Assembly: GCA_020886235.1 (NCBI GenBank)
Contig: AP025250.1
Location: 682,001-746,000, forward strand
Direction: 5' to 3'
DNA: 64,000 nucleotides
DNA from: Candidatus Dependentiae bacterium Noda2021
GTDB lineage: Bacteria; Babelota; Babeliae; Babelales; Vermiphilaceae
Shown: positions 24,261-35,099 of the stretch, in pieces
How positions within the stretch are numbered: the stretch's first letter is position 1
Layout: every line of letters starts with the position of its first letter
Made by a program: the position numbers and the translations under genes
Notes under the pieces: model-generated
Seen by the model: the letters and a program-made list of their open reading frames with translations, nothing else
What the model was told of the DNA's origin: nothing
Database searches by the model: none

Positions 24261-25586
24261 TTATGCTATTTGTCGAATGTAAATACTAGCAATGGTTCCA
24301 GGGGGTGTAACCGAAACTGTCGATAATAGTAGAGTACTTCCAATGGTTCCTGTGCTATTAACCAAACGAAGTGTGTCACCCGCACTAACTTGAATAATAA
24401 ACTGACCTGTCAGCATTTGGCCTACAGTATTGCCTGCAGTAGGGCGACCTAAGCCATAAATACTACTCTCTATAGTTACGCCTGCAGTATCAATAGCGTA
24501 TACTTGAACCTGATCAGAACTGCTTCCGCCACTTTCAAATCCATTCACTGAATAGGTCACTTCATATACTCCTGGATTTGAAAATGTAAAACTAGTACCG
24601 ACTAGAGTAATATTTAAACTGCTGAGTAGTGTGAAAGGAAATTCCTGCTGGTAGGTAAGTGATTGAGATGTTTCTATAACACCAAGGGCAAATGCTTGTA
24701 CAACACCTGACGGACCCGTATTACCAGTTGACCCCTGTATTCCGGTAAAACCAATCAATCCCGTCAATCCGGTAAAACCAGTAAAGCCTGTTGTCCCAGT
24801 AGAGCCGGTAGATCCACTATTGCCTATGCTACCTATTTGACCAGCTCCTCCTGTTGCACCCGTATTACCAGTAAAACCAGTATTGCCCGTTAGCCCCAAC
24901 GCACCACGCGCACCTTGAGGACCTACAGGACCTGTAAAGCCCGTATCACCAGTTGGACCAGTAAAGCCAGTATCACCGATCGGACCTAATGCGCCTATCG
25001 GACCTGTAAACCCGGTAAAGCCTGTTGTACCTGTTGCTCCAGTAGCCCCGGTATCACCGGTAGCACCCTGTGCTAAGATTTGTGAGCCCGCGTTACCAGT
25101 GAATCCAGTCAAACCAGTTGCACCAGTGGCAGCAGTTAAACTACCACACCCTGTTACTTGATTTATACCTGCAAACGTCCCAAAAATAGTTCCACCAACG
25201 GCAAGATTGTTTACCTTAACCGATTGTTGAACTAATAAATTATCGATAACTTTTCTTTTGTTATGTTTTCTATTTACATCGTTAACGCTATGCCAACATT
25301 GCTCAACTTTGTTTGCAAAATCAACATGAGTTGAATCAATAGTTTGCATTGCGTCGAACAAAGCATTTTCAACTAATGATGATGGCAAAACTGTATACTG
25401 ATCATCAATCAATGCATATTTGACAGCTTTGATAGTAGGTCGAACTATACCTGGAATATGATTACCTATTTCACTAAAAATATTGTTAAGTTCTTCAGTA
25501 CATTCTATTAACTCTGAAGATGTCTCGTTTTCTTTCGCATGCACACATAAAGCAAATGCAAGCGAAAAATATAGTATTCGTTTCAT
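24261..25586 (-). CDS. Collagen-like exported protein, T7 chain C
   Basis: 441 residues. Signal peptide 1-17 (CVHA). N-terminal region 18-108 with [13 protein letters not shown] and [12 protein letters not shown], the close paralogue of the T5 C chain. Cys-free linker 112-140 ([20 protein letters not shown]). Collagen 155-297 with a single C-class break GSQILAQ after triplet four, about 47 triplet equivalents. Head 300-441, ending YIRQIA. AAGGAGAG before the ATG, the same leader sequence as in T5. It follows the B gene by 12 nt. Confidence 0.93.
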   Translation of the reverse strand: MKRILYFSLAFALCVHAKENETSSELIECTEELNNIFSEIGNHIPGIVRPTIKAVKYALIDDQYTVLPSSLVENALFDAMQTIDSTHVDFANKVEQCWHSVNDVNRKHNKRKVIDNLLVQQSVKVNNLAVGGTIFGTFAGINQVTGCGSLTAATGATGLTGFTGNAGSQILAQGATGDTGATGATGTTGFTGFTGPIGALGPIGDTGFTGPTGDTGFTGPVGPQGARGALGLTGNTGFTGNTGATGGAGQIGSIGNSGSTGSTGTTGFTGFTGLTGLIGFTGIQGSTGNTGPSGVVQAFALGVIETSQSLTYQQEFPFTLLSSLNITLVGTSFTFSNPGVYEVTYSVNGFESGGSSSDQVQVYAIDTAGVTIESSIYGLGRPTAGNTVGQMLTGQFIIQVSAGDTLRLVNSTGTIGSTLLLSTVSVTPPGTIASIYIRQIA

Positions 25587-25598
25587 GTATTTCTCTCC

Positions 25599-26954
25599 TT
25601 AATTTGAAATACGCGTGATTAACAATGACGCAGCGGTACCTATTTGAACGCCCCCCAAATTGCCTGCAATTCCCACCGTTGGTGAGCTTGTTAATAAATT
25701 AACTAAAGCAATAGTATCTCCTGCTGCTAAAGTTATTAGACCCTGCCCATATACCTGAAGCGTTGAAGTAGGTTGACCATAGGTAAAAATATTATTAGGG
25801 GTACCGTTTACTGATAAACCAAAACGAAGCTGACTTGTTTCGTTTGCTGCTGCTATAAAAGAAATTTCGTAGAGGCCAGCATTAGTTATGGTAATTGTAC
25901 CAGCACCATCGTAAGTCATCCCCACGGGAATTGTTGGTTGTGATGCGGTAAAGACAACTGGTGCATTTTGCGCAATCGTCGTTGCAGCTACACCAGTTCC
26001 TCCAGTAATATAAAACATTGCATAAGCTAATGGACTTAATGCCGCACCAGTAGGTCCGGTTGAACCCGTGACAATACTCCCGGCAGCTCCTTGCGCTCCT
26101 CGCGCACCAGCCGCACCTTGAGGACCGGTAAATCCGGTTAATCCAGTAAATCCAGTTGCACCAGTAAATCCAGTTGCACCAGTAGATCCATTAGCACCAA
26201 TCAATCCAGTAATACCGGTAAATCCAGTCGATCCGGTAACGCCAGTGTTTCCTGTATTTCCTGCAGCTCCCGCAGCACCTCTCAATCCTGTGAAGCCAGT
26301 AAATCCTGTAGTACCGGTATTTCCAGTATTACCACTTAATCCTAAAGCTCCTAAAACACCTTGAGGACCTGTGAACCCAGTATTTCCAGTAAAGCCTGTA
26401 CTGCCTGTATCGCCTAGGGGACCTGTTGCTCCGCGAAAACCACGCGCACCTTGTGGACCAGTTGTTCCAGTAACAGGGTCAAAGATCGTTGAAACTGGCG
26501 CGCAAATTAATCCACCAACACACAAATTGCCCTTAATCTTGAGACAATTGGCGCAAAGTTTGCAGTATATTTTACATTTTTTGCGCGTTTGACCTTGGTA
26601 TGTTGATTCACTTAATAATGTAGTGTAAAACTGCTCTAGACATTCTTTATTACAATCATTAGGTAACGCATGTCCCATAGCGAGAACAGCTTCTATACCC
26701 GATCTTACGATCGCAAAATCAACATATTTATTTGATGCAATGCGCGAACATAATTGTTGAAAATCATTATGTATTAGAAGGGCTTGCTGGCCTGAGCTCA
26801 GCATGTGCAAACTTTCTTTTACACACGTTGGTAGGCAAATTTCTACATCATCTACTGAGTATGCAAGTTCTTGTTCAATATTAATAGCGTGTGCTACAGC
26901 TGCAAACATGCTGAGTGCGCTGGTTAAAAAAAATATAAACATCTTATTATTCAT
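25599..26954 (-). CDS. Collagen-like exported protein, T7 chain B
   Basis: 451 residues. Signal peptide 1-23 (AHA). N-terminal region 24-124 with paired Cys ([11 protein letters not shown]), matching the T5 B chain. Linker 126-153 ([25 protein letters not shown]). Collagen 163-306, 43 unbroken triplets, then the B-class break GSIVT, about 47.7 in all. Head 310-451 with [20 protein letters not shown] at the end. AAAGGG before the ATG. The adjacent A gene is frameshifted, so if chains are obligate partners this operon would not make the full trimer. Confidence 0.93.
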   Translation of the reverse strand: MNNKMFIFFLTSALSMFAAVAHAINIEQELAYSVDDVEICLPTCVKESLHMLSSGQQALLIHNDFQQLCSRIASNKYVDFAIVRSGIEAVLAMGHALPNDCNKECLEQFYTTLLSESTYQGQTRKKCKIYCKLCANCLKIKGNLCVGGLICAPVSTIFDPVTGTTGPQGARGFRGATGPLGDTGSTGFTGNTGFTGPQGVLGALGLSGNTGNTGTTGFTGFTGLRGAAGAAGNTGNTGVTGSTGFTGITGLIGANGSTGATGFTGATGFTGLTGFTGPQGAAGARGAQGAAGSIVTGSTGPTGAALSPLAYAMFYITGGTGVAATTIAQNAPVVFTASQPTIPVGMTYDGAGTITITNAGLYEISFIAAANETSQLRFGLSVNGTPNNIFTYGQPTSTLQVYGQGLITLAAGDTIALVNLLTSSPTVGIAGNLGGVQIGTAASLLITRISN

Positions 26955-26964
26955 GAGCTACCCT

Positions 26965-28346
26965 TTATCCAATTTGACGTACAATTATAGACGCAGCTAC
27001 GTTTTGATTGTTAGCACCTGTAAATCCGGCTGAACTTATAACTGCGCTTGTCCCAGTACCGTTAACTAGTCGTATCGTTAAGACGTCTCCTGCAGTAGCC
27101 GAGAAAACCACTCTTCCAGCAAACAAGGCCGGCACGGTGCCTGATCCAATAAAATAAAGAGTTGCTCCAGGTATCAAACTTCCATTGATAGCAGCCGTAA
27201 ACCGTGATGTATTAACGGTAGTAGTGATGGTGTATAAAACTTCATATCTGCCTGGCGTTAATATTTGAATATCCGTGCTTCCCGGTGTATGGGTAATACC
27301 ACTAATCGGGCCATTAGTTGTAAATGGAACGGCTGCGCTTTGAGCTAAGGTAACAGGATCGCCGCCTGTGACACTTGTTGCTCCCGTAAAGTAAGCGTAT
27401 AAAAATGCTGCATTTGCGGCTGCAAGACCGGAAGCACCTGAACTTCCCGGCAAACCGGTAAAACCTGTAAAACCCGTGGGACCGGTTGCGCCAATAGCTC
27501 CTGCAAGCCCCGCTACGCCGCGTGCTCCTACCGGACCTGTAAATCCTGTCAATCCTGTCTGGCCTGTATTACCCGTAGCACCCAGTGGCCCAATAGGACC
27601 TACTGGGCCGGTGAATCCTGTCAGTCCAGAACCCCCCGTACCCCCGGTATTTCCCGTGGCACCCAATGCACCTAAACTTCCTTGCGGACCAGTAAAACCA
27701 GTGAACCCTGTGTCACCAGTTGGACCAGTAAAGCCGGTTTGACCTGGTGCCCCAGAGCGCCGAGTGCACCTTGTGGTCCGGTAAATCCGGTAAAGCCTGT
27801 GTCACCGGTAATACCGGTAAAGCCCGTTTGACCGGCCGGTCCTTGGTTGCCACACGAAACTCTAATGCTTGGATCGGGACATATTGTTCCACACACAATT
27901 AAATTACCGCCAATGCGTGCATTACCGCGCACACACAGTTGGTTAAAGGATTTGCAACGACCACGTACCATATCTTCATCAAGAACGACTTCTTGATCCA
28001 TACTGACCAGTTGTTGGTAATACGTATTAACTAATGTCTGTTCTTCTGACGACATAGAAAGAGTTGAGCGCATTTCTTGTATTGCGCATATCATTACTTC
28101 AAGCGGCATATACTCAAGTGAGTCATCTTCAATAGTTTTTGCCAATGCGATAAGTCCTGGCGTGTCGTGTGTTGTCGATGAGCCAATTTTTTTGGCAAGA
28201 GATCGTATGTCTTGTGTGACATAGGCGTAGTGCTGATTTGGCTGATTAGTTGTAAACGTAATCTGATCTTCTGATCCATGCATGCTGCTAAACAACAACA
28301 AAAGTGATAGAAAAACAGAATTTCGTCTCAATGAGACTATATTCAT
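26965..28346 (-). pseudogene. Collagen-like exported protein, T7 chain A, frameshifted
   Basis: The 5' part from the ATG at 28346 (AAAAGGAGCAGG upstream) gives a signal peptide with the SLRRNSVFL leader, an A-class N-terminal region, the CKSFNQLCVRGN / [15 protein letters not shown] linker and the first 11 collagen triplets. The rest of the collagen and the head (ATSVTGG, terminal VVRQIA-like IVRQIG) are in another frame. One extra base in the C run at 27750-27753 (GGGG on the coding strand) restores GAPGQTGFT and a protein of 460 residues with 48 triplets, exactly the length of its B and C partners. A homopolymer slip, in the cell or in the assembly, is the obvious cause. Confidence 0.87.
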
Positions 28347-28435
28347 TACCTGCTCCTTTTTTATAATAATGATTTTTTGCTTCAAGAGATCTTTGAAAGA
28401 TTAGAAATTTTTTTTTTAAAAATCAAAAATAGTTA

Positions 28436-28471
28436 TCCAAAAAAATAGCATCGCCCTTGAAGCGATGCTAT
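28436..28471 (-). terminator. Intrinsic terminator of operon T8
   Basis: A perfect 10-bp stem (ATAGCATCGC with GCGATGCTAT), a 7-base loop, and a T7 tract on the minus strand, 22 bp past the stop of the T8 C chain. Confidence 0.9.
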
Positions 28472-28493
28472 TGGTAAAAAATTAATTATAGAC

Positions 28494-29609
28494 TTACGCT
28501 ATTTGTCTGATGTAAAGCCCGGCACGCGCATTAGGTACCGCTGATCCGCTTGGTTGGAACAACTGTAAGGTATATCCAGCAAAAGGATTACATACCAGCT
28601 CAATAAAATCTCCGGCCGTGAGATTTAAAATAGCATACCCTGTTAACGTGGCTGTTGGATTGGTACCGTAGGTAGCAAGTGGTTGTGCAACACCATTTAC
28701 ATTAATTCCTACCTGCACACCTGCAATAGTGTTAACACCGTCGGTTTGGTTAGCTAACAAGTTAAAGTAAATCTCATATACACCGGTCTGAGTAACAAAA
28801 ACCTGGGTGCTGCCGGGTACATGCGTAATACCATTCAAAATAGCATTTGAATCAAAAGAAATCGTGTTACTTAATGTAGTTCCATTTGAGTTGAGCACAT
28901 AGCCATATGACAAGCTCACACTGGAAACGCCATTGGGCCCCGTACCACCAGCAGCACCAATAGCACCGGTAAATCCGGTAAATCCGGTAAATCCTGTTGG
29001 ACCCGTGTTGCCCGTGAATCCTTGAGCACCTTGCGCACCCACATTTCCATCAAGACCCGTAAATCCGGTAAAACCCGTAGGACCGGTTGCATCTCCAGTA
29101 GCACCAGTCGCGCCCTGTGCACCACGCGCGCCTTGCGCGCCGGTAGCGCCAGTAATGGAACCTCCGGTAACACCGGTGACTCCAAGTGCCGGGTCACAGA
29201 CTAGTGCAGGACACAACTGACCTGCAACGCATAGATCTTTAACCAACACATCTCCACGCACGCACAATTGATCTACCTTTTTACAGGATTTATGCGACTT
29301 GTTAGTATCCCAATCAATACACGGTGCAATTTCAGCACAGAGCGATTGCAAGGCATTGCGCTCAGTTTCATCAAACAATGTTTGATCAGTGTAAGCAATG
29401 CGCAACAAATGTTGAGCCGTAAGCAATAACGCATCAATTGTTATTGTGGAAGACTGCTGGTTCAATTCATCCGCACCAGCAACTATTTCTTCTTGTTGAT
29501 TATGTGTTCTTAATTTGTGCAAACACTGAGTGATTAACACAGGCATCTCAATTAATTGCTCGTGCGCATGCATTGAAAATGTCATTACAAATAATAGTAA
29601 TCTTTTCAT
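28494..29609 (-). CDS. Collagen-like exported protein, T8 chain C
   Basis: 371 residues. Signal peptide 1-15 (MHA). N-terminal region 16-105. Linker 107-138 ([23 protein letters not shown]), here with A-like Cys content. Collagen 143-229 with an early break GGSIT and a second, GDAT, coming to about 29 triplet equivalents. Head 232-371 ending YIRQIA. It is the only chain of this operon with a full-size N-terminal region; its A and B partners have almost none. The ribosome site (AATAGGTGAGAC) is weaker than elsewhere. Confidence 0.92.
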   Translation of the reverse strand: MKRLLLFVMTFSMHAHEQLIEMPVLITQCLHKLRTHNQQEEIVAGADELNQQSSTITIDALLLTAQHLLRIAYTDQTLFDETERNALQSLCAEIAPCIDWDTNKSHKSCKKVDQLCVRGDVLVKDLCVAGQLCPALVCDPALGVTGVTGGSITGATGAQGARGAQGATGATGDATGPTGFTGFTGLDGNVGAQGAQGFTGNTGPTGFTGFTGFTGAIGAAGGTGPNGVSSVSLSYGYVLNSNGTTLSNTISFDSNAILNGITHVPGSTQVFVTQTGVYEIYFNLLANQTDGVNTIAGVQVGINVNGVAQPLATYGTNPTATLTGYAILNLTAGDFIELVCNPFAGYTLQLFQPSGSAVPNARAGLYIRQIA

Positions 29610-29627
29610 TATGGTCTCACCTATTGG

Positions 29628-30518
29628 TTACAAAATTTGCTGTATAGTAATGCTAACCGGAACAGATGGACTGATAGATGGGCCACCCGTTGCCTGCAAT
29701 ACAGTGCTAATATTGTTAGTAAATGTAATGAGCTGAATTGTGGTGTTAGGAACCGTTATTGGCAATATCATTTCACCAAAAATGCACTGTTGTGATCCAA
29801 CCGGCTCTGCTGCAAATAATGTCGCTTCGTTTATTACTCCGTTGATTGATAATCCAACTATAGTCTGCAACCCGCCAACAACTATGTTTATTTTATAAAC
29901 ACCAGGATTTGCTACAGTCAACGTTCTTGTGGCCGCGTCAAGCGTTATGCCCGGCGTTAGCGTTGTCGCTGTTGATAACGGATACGCATCCCCGTTTTGA
30001 AGCACCAATATAGCTCCCGTTGCAACATACACATAATTACCATAACTAATACTAGCAAGTGCAATACCCGAATTGCCGGTAACACCCGTGCTACCTGTGT
30101 TACCCGTAGGACCAACACTACCACGATTTCCTACAATTCCTTGCGGACCGGTAAATCCCGTTTCTCCGGTATTACCCGTATTTCCTGTTTGCCCTTGAGC
30201 GCCCAATGCACCAACGTTGCCCGTTTGTCCCGTGCTACCAGTAATGCCGGTAACGCCCGTAGCACCGGTAATGCCTGTTGGGCCCGTTTGACCCACACCG
30301 GTAGCGCCTTGAGCGCCGCTCGCACCATTGATTACAACAACTCCTGGAGCTTGTATAATACCCCCCACTGAAAGATTGCCTCCTACTTTTAATGTAGTAG
30401 CGCACAAGCGAGCGTATTGGGTAACATGTTTTTTGTAGCAATCTGTTTCCTGTGTATGGATGGCAACATAGCTGCACAAACTGAGAACGGAAAATAAAAC
30501 CGCAATTTTTGTATTCAT
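29628..30518 (-). CDS. Collagen-like exported protein, T8 chain B
   Basis: 296 residues from the ATG at 30518, which follows AAAAAAGGAAG; a further 17 codons upstream are open but make a polar leader. Signal peptide about 1-23. Practically no N-terminal domain: the linker ([19 protein letters not shown]) begins near residue 35. Collagen 65-150 with one break GVGQT, about 28.7 triplets. Head 153-296 with [10 protein letters not shown] and terminal TIQQIL. It is the shortest B chain in the window, 18 nt upstream of the C gene. Confidence 0.92.
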   Translation of the reverse strand: MNTKIAVLFSVLSLCSYVAIHTQETDCYKKHVTQYARLCATTLKVGGNLSVGGIIQAPGVVVINGASGAQGATGVGQTGPTGITGATGVTGITGSTGQTGNVGALGAQGQTGNTGNTGETGFTGPQGIVGNRGSVGPTGNTGSTGVTGNSGIALASISYGNYVYVATGAILVLQNGDAYPLSTATTLTPGITLDAATRTLTVANPGVYKINIVVGGLQTIVGLSINGVINEATLFAAEPVGSQQCIFGEMILPITVPNTTIQLITFTNNISTVLQATGGPSISPSVPVSITIQQIL

Positions 30519-30534
30519 TAAACTTCCTTTTTTC

Positions 30535-31398
30535 TTATGCAATTTGTCGTAAAGTAATTGCTGCTGCAATATTTACAAATGGTGGGATTGTATCAGACGT
30601 TAGTGGTGTTGCCCCTGCACGCTCGCTTCTAAGAGTAATTTGATCACCCGCACGCAATCCAATCAGGAGCATGCCTGAATTTGGAAAATCGCCATTTCCC
30701 CCGATGTATGACGAACTTGCTTCACGTAATCCATTGATATAAATAGTAAATTGAGCAATCTCGGTAGGCTTGACGGTGTAATTAATTTCATACACACCGG
30801 TATTTTGAATGGTGATTACTGAGGTGTTAAGGGTATGTGCAATACCCGTGGCTATATAATTAACGTTAAAGACCACAGATTGACCACTTGCAACACTTTG
30901 ATTGCCAGTTGCGTAAATATACGCAAAGCTCGCATCAACTGCATTGAGCCCTGCTGATCCTACAATACCCTGCGGCCCTGTTTGACCAATTGGACCGGTA
31001 GGACCGGTAGCGCCTTGCGCATCTGATGCTGCACCTTGCGCTCCTTGTATACCTGTAATACCAGTAAGGCCTGTGGCTCCGGTAGGGCCAGTATTTCCCG
31101 TATTCCCTTGGGTAGCTTGCGCACCCTGGTTACCGGTAAAACCAGTAAATCCATCAGCACCGGTGGCACCAGTCGCTCCCGATAATCCTGTTGCTCCCGG
31201 ATTTCCTGGATCGCCTTGACAGGTGGTGCTACCGCCATTAATTGAACCGCATACGATCAGATTTCCTCCAATGCGCATGTTATTTCTCACGCACACCGAT
31301 GCATATTTTTTACATGCTTTTTTATACAAACTCATTGAGTGAGTACATGCACAGCTACTTGCAAGCAAAGATAATGAAAGTAATATTTTTTTTCTCAT
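30535..31398 (-). CDS. Collagen-like exported protein, T8 chain A
   Basis: 287 residues, first gene of T8 and the first gene of the collagen array as transcribed. Signal peptide about 1-20. The linker follows immediately ([27 protein letters not shown]). Collagen 62-150 with in-phase loss of one Gly (ATQ) and a four-residue insertion SDAQ, about 29 triplets. Head 152-287 with [18 protein letters not shown] and terminal TLRQIA. AAGGAG before the ATG. The 260 bp upstream separate it from the plus-strand glycosyltransferase genes and hold an ACCAAT/ATTGGT inverted repeat near 31450, of unknown meaning. Confidence 0.92.
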   Translation of the reverse strand: MRKKILLSLSLLASSCACTHSMSLYKKACKKYASVCVRNNMRIGGNLIVCGSINGGSTTCQGDPGNPGATGLSGATGATGADGFTGFTGNQGAQATQGNTGNTGPTGATGLTGITGIQGAQGAASDAQGATGPTGPIGQTGPQGIVGSAGLNAVDASFAYIYATGNQSVASGQSVVFNVNYIATGIAHTLNTSVITIQNTGVYEINYTVKPTEIAQFTIYINGLREASSSYIGGNGDFPNSGMLLIGLRAGDQITLRSERAGATPLTSDTIPPFVNIAAAITLRQIA

Positions 31399-31658
31399 TT
31401 TTGTTCTCCTTCAATATATTTCATAACAAACTAAAAAAGTTTTTTCACCAATAAATTGGCAGTAGCCGATTGGTAAAATTCATTAAGTTTATTGATGTAT
31501 TGATCAGATTAAAAAAAATTTAAAACAATTGATAGAGCAGCTTTAGATTTCACGTATATGGTCAAGAGGCCACACACCGATCATGTGCATATCTTTATAT
31601 TGCATTTTTTGACGTGATGCATATAATCCACAAAAAACTCATAAAAAAAGGATGTGGC

Positions 31659-32651
31659 ATGAAGTACGAGTTTATAAAACGATTTTTGCTAACCTATCTT
31701 CTGGCTGTGGTGTGCAACACAGCATGCGATGGTAGCAACCAAAAACCATTTGTGGTTATAATACCTTCATATAACAACATCGCGTATTGCGAAAAAAATA
31801 TACGCTCCGTATTTGGTCAAGAATATGAAAATTATCGAGTAATTTATGTTGATGACTGCTCAACTGATGGCACCGGTCAGCGCGTAGAAGAACTCGTTAA
31901 AGAGCTTGGGCAACAACATCGTTTCATGATCGTCCACAATAAAACGCGACGCGGTGCAATGGCAAACTGGGTTATGGCAGTCTGGCTCTGTGATGCACAT
32001 GAAGTGGTCGTAAGCCTTGATGGGGATGATTGGTTTGCACATGAGCGCGTGCTTACTTATTTAGATTCAGTATATCAAGATCCTAATGTGTGGATGACTT
32101 ACGGACAATTTATAATTGATGGCAGCAATCAAGTAGGTTGGTGTAGAGAAATTCCACAAGATATTATTGCACATAATCAATTTCGTGATTATGCCTGGGT
32201 AACCTCACACTTGCGTAGTTTTTATGCGGGCCTTTTCCACGGCATACCAAAAGAAGATTTTATGGCACAAGGACAATTTTATCCTTCTGCTGCCGATCTT
32301 GCTATTATGTACCCACTTCTTGAGCGCGCCGGCACACACAGCCGCTTTGTTCCGGAAATATTGTATGTGTATAACCGCAGCAATCCTCTTAACGATGAGC
32401 GCGTCGATTATTCACTGCAAACTAACGTTGGGCTCTATATTCGCGCGCAAAAGAAACATGCACCCGTTGAGCGTTTTGATGATGCGACCGAAAAACGTAC
32501 AATCTACATTCAAAAAGGATTGTGGGGAACATTGTTTGACCTAAACTCACATCATAATCGTGATAATTGTTTATATCCAACACACCATTTGCGCAACGAG
32601 ATGGCAAAAAAGCGTATCGTCTTAAAGAAACATCAAGCATTGCAGGCTTAA
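31659..32651 (+). CDS. Exported GT2 glycosyltransferase, N-terminal part of a GT2-GT10 fusion
   Basis: 330 residues from the ATG at 31659 (AAAAAAAGGATGTGGC upstream). Signal peptide about 1-22. GT2 domain 30-275: nucleotide-binding start VVIIPSYNN, DDCSTDGT, and the DGDDW metal motif at 121-125. Unlike the two related GT2 proteins (about 275 residues), it does not stop after the domain but continues into IYIQKGLWG and NRDNCLYP, the beginning of a GT10 fucosyltransferase. The frame then ends 13 codons past an A AAA AAG heptamer at 32606-32612. Read as a one-base deletion, the gene encodes a 593-residue bifunctional enzyme (31659-33439); read as programmed -1 shifting, it makes both a GT2 form and a fusion. 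Confidence 0.9.
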   Translation: MKYEFIKRFLLTYLLAVVCNTACDGSNQKPFVVIIPSYNNIAYCEKNIRSVFGQEYENYRVIYVDDCSTDGTGQRVEELVKELGQQHRFMIVHNKTRRGAMANWVMAVWLCDAHEVVVSLDGDDWFAHERVLTYLDSVYQDPNVWMTYGQFIIDGSNQVGWCREIPQDIIAHNQFRDYAWVTSHLRSFYAGLFHGIPKEDFMAQGQFYPSAADLAIMYPLLERAGTHSRFVPEILYVYNRSNPLNDERVDYSLQTNVGLYIRAQKKHAPVERFDDATEKRTIYIQKGLWGTLFDLNSHHNRDNCLYPTHHLRNEMAKKRIVLKKHQALQA

Positions 32652-33439
32652 ACAATGCTCATTCAATTGTGTGCTTTGATGTGCCTATGAATGAGTTAGA
32701 CAGACTCGTAGAATTTTCTTATGAAAAATTATTTTTAATGTTGTGGGAACCGCCTTCAGTTGCACCACACAATTATGATCGCACATTCCACTATCCGTTT
32801 GCCAAAGTTGCAACATGGGTAGATAGCCTAGTTGATCATAAAAAATACCACAAAATGTATTACCCAGTGCATCATGATATGATTACCGACATCGTGCCGT
32901 TTGAGCACAAGAAACTGGCAACCATGATTGCATTTAACAAAAATTCAGGCCATCCCCAACAATTATATACTGAGCGTCAACGACTCGTTGAATTTTACGA
33001 ACATAATCATCCTGAAGATTTTGATATTTTTGGCAGCTTCTGGCCTCAACAGTATCGCACGTTTAAAGGCGCAGTAAAAAACAAAGTTGAAGTACTAAAA
33101 CATTACAAATTTGCCTATGCGTATGAAAACATCCAAGATGTTCCCGGCTATGTGACCGAAAAAATATTTGATGTGTTCTGGGCCGGAACCGTGCCCGTAT
33201 ACTGGGGCGCCAATAATATTGAGCAGTATGTACCAAAAAATTGTTTCATTAATCGCAAAGATTTTAACAGCAATGAAGAGCTCTACCAGCACCTCAAATC
33301 TATGCCTCAAGAAACATATGAGCAGTACCTTGTCAATATAAAAAACTATCTTGCAAGTGAACAAGCACAATTATTTAATGCACATCATTTTGCCGATATG
33401 TTCTCTCGTCTTGTTTTAAACGAATCATTAAGTGAGTAG
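32567..33439 (+). CDS. GT10 alpha-1,3/4-fucosyltransferase domain, continuation of the fusion in the -1 frame
   Basis: This frame carries the body of a GT10 enzyme: LMLWEPPSV, then YAYENIQDVPGYVTEK and AGTVPVYWG, the conserved fucosyltransferase region. It aligns along its length with the complete GT10 gene at 37552-38514. It has no signal peptide, no ATG near the start and no ribosome site; only a TTG directly after an in-frame stop opens it at 32567. The missing GT10 N-terminus (NRDNCLYP) is in the frame of the upstream GT2 gene. So it is not an independent gene. Substrate by family: GDP-fucose. Confidence 0.85.
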   Translation: MFISNTPFAQRDGKKAYRLKETSSIAGLNNAHSIVCFDVPMNELDRLVEFSYEKLFLMLWEPPSVAPHNYDRTFHYPFAKVATWVDSLVDHKKYHKMYYPVHHDMITDIVPFEHKKLATMIAFNKNSGHPQQLYTERQRLVEFYEHNHPEDFDIFGSFWPQQYRTFKGAVKNKVEVLKHYKFAYAYENIQDVPGYVTEKIFDVFWAGTVPVYWGANNIEQYVPKNCFINRKDFNSNEELYQHLKSMPQETYEQYLVNIKNYLASEQAQLFNAHHFADMFSRLVLNESLSE

Positions 33440-33444
33440 TTTGT

Positions 33445-34359
33445 ATGAAAAATAAATTGTTATTTATCCTGTCCTTTATTGTATTCACTCTTACATTACA
33501 GGCCCAACCACTCAACTTTTGTACCGCAAGCAATGCACATTTTTTTAATTGTTTGATGAATTTAATTGGCTGCCTGCACAAACACAATTATCAAGACATT
33601 GGAGAAATTGCCGTATTTGATCTGGGTCTTTCTACAGAACAAAAGGATATCCTAAATGCCATACAAAAAGTATCAATTCATGAAATAGATCGGGTGCATC
33701 CTGATATTTTGACTCCGGTACAAACGACGCCATGGGGCAAAATGGTGCCCGGCTGGTATGCATGGAAAGCGGTGCTGGTCAAGCAAGCATTAGATTTGTT
33801 TGATCGCGTGCTATACATTGATGCGGGCACGACCGTATATCGTCCGCTTAATGATCTTTTTGATCACATTGACTACGCAGGATATTTCTTGCATAATGGC
33901 TCTCCTTGGTGCATTAAACAAGAAACCACCGAGTATGTCATTAATAAATTTGGTCTCAATCACGCAAATAAACAATGGCTTCTTGATGAATCAGTAAAAG
34001 GTCTTGAAGCGGGCTTTTGGGGCGTAACCCGACGCGTATATGATACGTTTGCAATGCCATTGTATGAACTTGCTCATGACTTGAACAATTTTGCAGATGA
34101 TGGCACCTGTCGAGGAGGCTTTGGTAATTGTCGTCATGATATACCCATGTTTTCTATGATAGCACTACTTAATGGATTTACGATTTATCATCATTATCAA
34201 AATCCACGCCAGGATTTACAGCTGCTCACAAGCAAAGGACCTATAACCTTTCACATTGCCTGCAATCCACAAGATCGCACACCTAATACTCATGTCTATT
34301 GCTCACGCATGGATGTGTCTCAATTACAACAGAATGTACAAGCAATTCACTGGAAATAA
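33445..34359 (+). CDS. Exported GT-A fold glycosyltransferase, GT8-like
   Basis: 304 residues. Signal peptide 1-20 (LTLQA). The body starts with NFCTASNAHFFNCL and has the probable metal-binding motif LYIDAGT at 123-129, followed by RPLNDLF, as in GT8-like enzymes where DxD is followed by a membrane-distal strand. The D-A-G triad departs from strict DxD. A later GFGNCRHDIPMFS stretch may form the acceptor site. It starts five bases after the GT10 stop, so it is cotranscribed. Donor and acceptor cannot be told from sequence. Confidence 0.8.
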   Translation: MKNKLLFILSFIVFTLTLQAQPLNFCTASNAHFFNCLMNLIGCLHKHNYQDIGEIAVFDLGLSTEQKDILNAIQKVSIHEIDRVHPDILTPVQTTPWGKMVPGWYAWKAVLVKQALDLFDRVLYIDAGTTVYRPLNDLFDHIDYAGYFLHNGSPWCIKQETTEYVINKFGLNHANKQWLLDESVKGLEAGFWGVTRRVYDTFAMPLYELAHDLNNFADDGTCRGGFGNCRHDIPMFSMIALLNGFTIYHHYQNPRQDLQLLTSKGPITFHIACNPQDRTPNTHVYCSRMDVSQLQQNVQAIHWK

Positions 34360-34378
34360 TTAATAGAAGGAAATAACT

Positions 34379-35053
34379 ATGAATAGCGCACGCGTACTTT
34401 TTTATATCACCGTGGCAACAACAACTACCGCAATTTACTCATATGAACCAAAAATTCACGAACAATGGTGGCAAACGAATTGCAATAGCAAAATACACCT
34501 GTTTAGAGAATGGTACGGATCTGCTGAAACCAAAGAGCGTAAGTTATTATGCGACTACCTTAAAGAAAAGCAGTATAGATCTATACTTGATGCCGGCTGC
34601 AGCTTGTGTACGCTCTTTTTTGCAATAAAAAAAGAACAACTTGATATTGAGTATGATGGACTTGATGTTACCCAAACATTTGTCGATCGCGCACACAAAT
34701 TTGGCATCAGAGCAACGCATGCTTCTATTGAGCACATGCCATTTGAAGACAGCGCGTATGATATTGTCTATGCCCGTCATGTGCTTGAGCATTTAGAATA
34801 TTATCAGCACGCGTTGGATGAAATGATTCGTGTTGCAAAAAAAGAAGTGATGATCTCATTCTTTATGCATCCTAACAATTGGACACCAGATGCTATCAAC
34901 ATTAATACTATTGATGAACTACCGGTATATCACAATCAGTACAATAAGTTAAAGCTAGAATCCTGGATTAAAGATAATCCTAAAGTAGAAAGCGTTTCAT
35001 GGCGCTATGTAGGAAATGATTATTCAGCACACATTATGCTCAAAGCAAACTAA
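34379..35053 (+). CDS. Exported class I SAM methyltransferase (Methyltransf_11-like)
   Basis: 224 residues. An N-terminal hydrophobic stretch, 5-20, acts as signal peptide or anchor. SAM-binding motif I LDAGCSLCTLFF at 70-81, acidic residue of motif II in GLDVTQ (about 94-99), motif IV/V YARHVLEHL at 131-139. The size and order of motifs fit a small-molecule or sugar methyltransferase. It is the last gene of the plus-strand unit that starts with the GT2-GT10 fusion, 19 nt after the previous stop with GAAGGAAATAACT as ribosome site. An exported SAM enzyme is odd because SAM is cytoplasmic. Confidence 0.82.
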   Translation: MNSARVLFYITVATTTTAIYSYEPKIHEQWWQTNCNSKIHLFREWYGSAETKERKLLCDYLKEKQYRSILDAGCSLCTLFFAIKKEQLDIEYDGLDVTQTFVDRAHKFGIRATHASIEHMPFEDSAYDIVYARHVLEHLEYYQHALDEMIRVAKKEVMISFFMHPNNWTPDAININTIDELPVYHNQYNKLKLESWIKDNPKVESVSWRYVGNDYSAHIMLKAN

Positions 35054-35054
35054 A

Positions 35055-35095
35055 GATAAAAGGCCGGCAGATAACATATGCCGGCCTCTTTTTTT
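35055..35095. terminator. Bidirectional intrinsic terminator between convergent genes
   Basis: AGGCCGGCA (35061-35069) and TGCCGGCCT (35079-35087), a 9-bp stem with a 9-base loop, a T8 tract on the plus side and TTTTATCTTT on the minus side. It lies between the stops of the convergent methyltransferase genes. Confidence 0.9.
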
Positions 35096-35099
35096 ACTG

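Noticed and set aside
31320-31398. Lipoprotein lipobox in the T8 A-chain leader (ASSC) and in the GT2 at 31659 (NTAC)
   Set aside because: Position -3 is Ala or Asn, not Leu/Val/Ile, so neither fits the lipobox.
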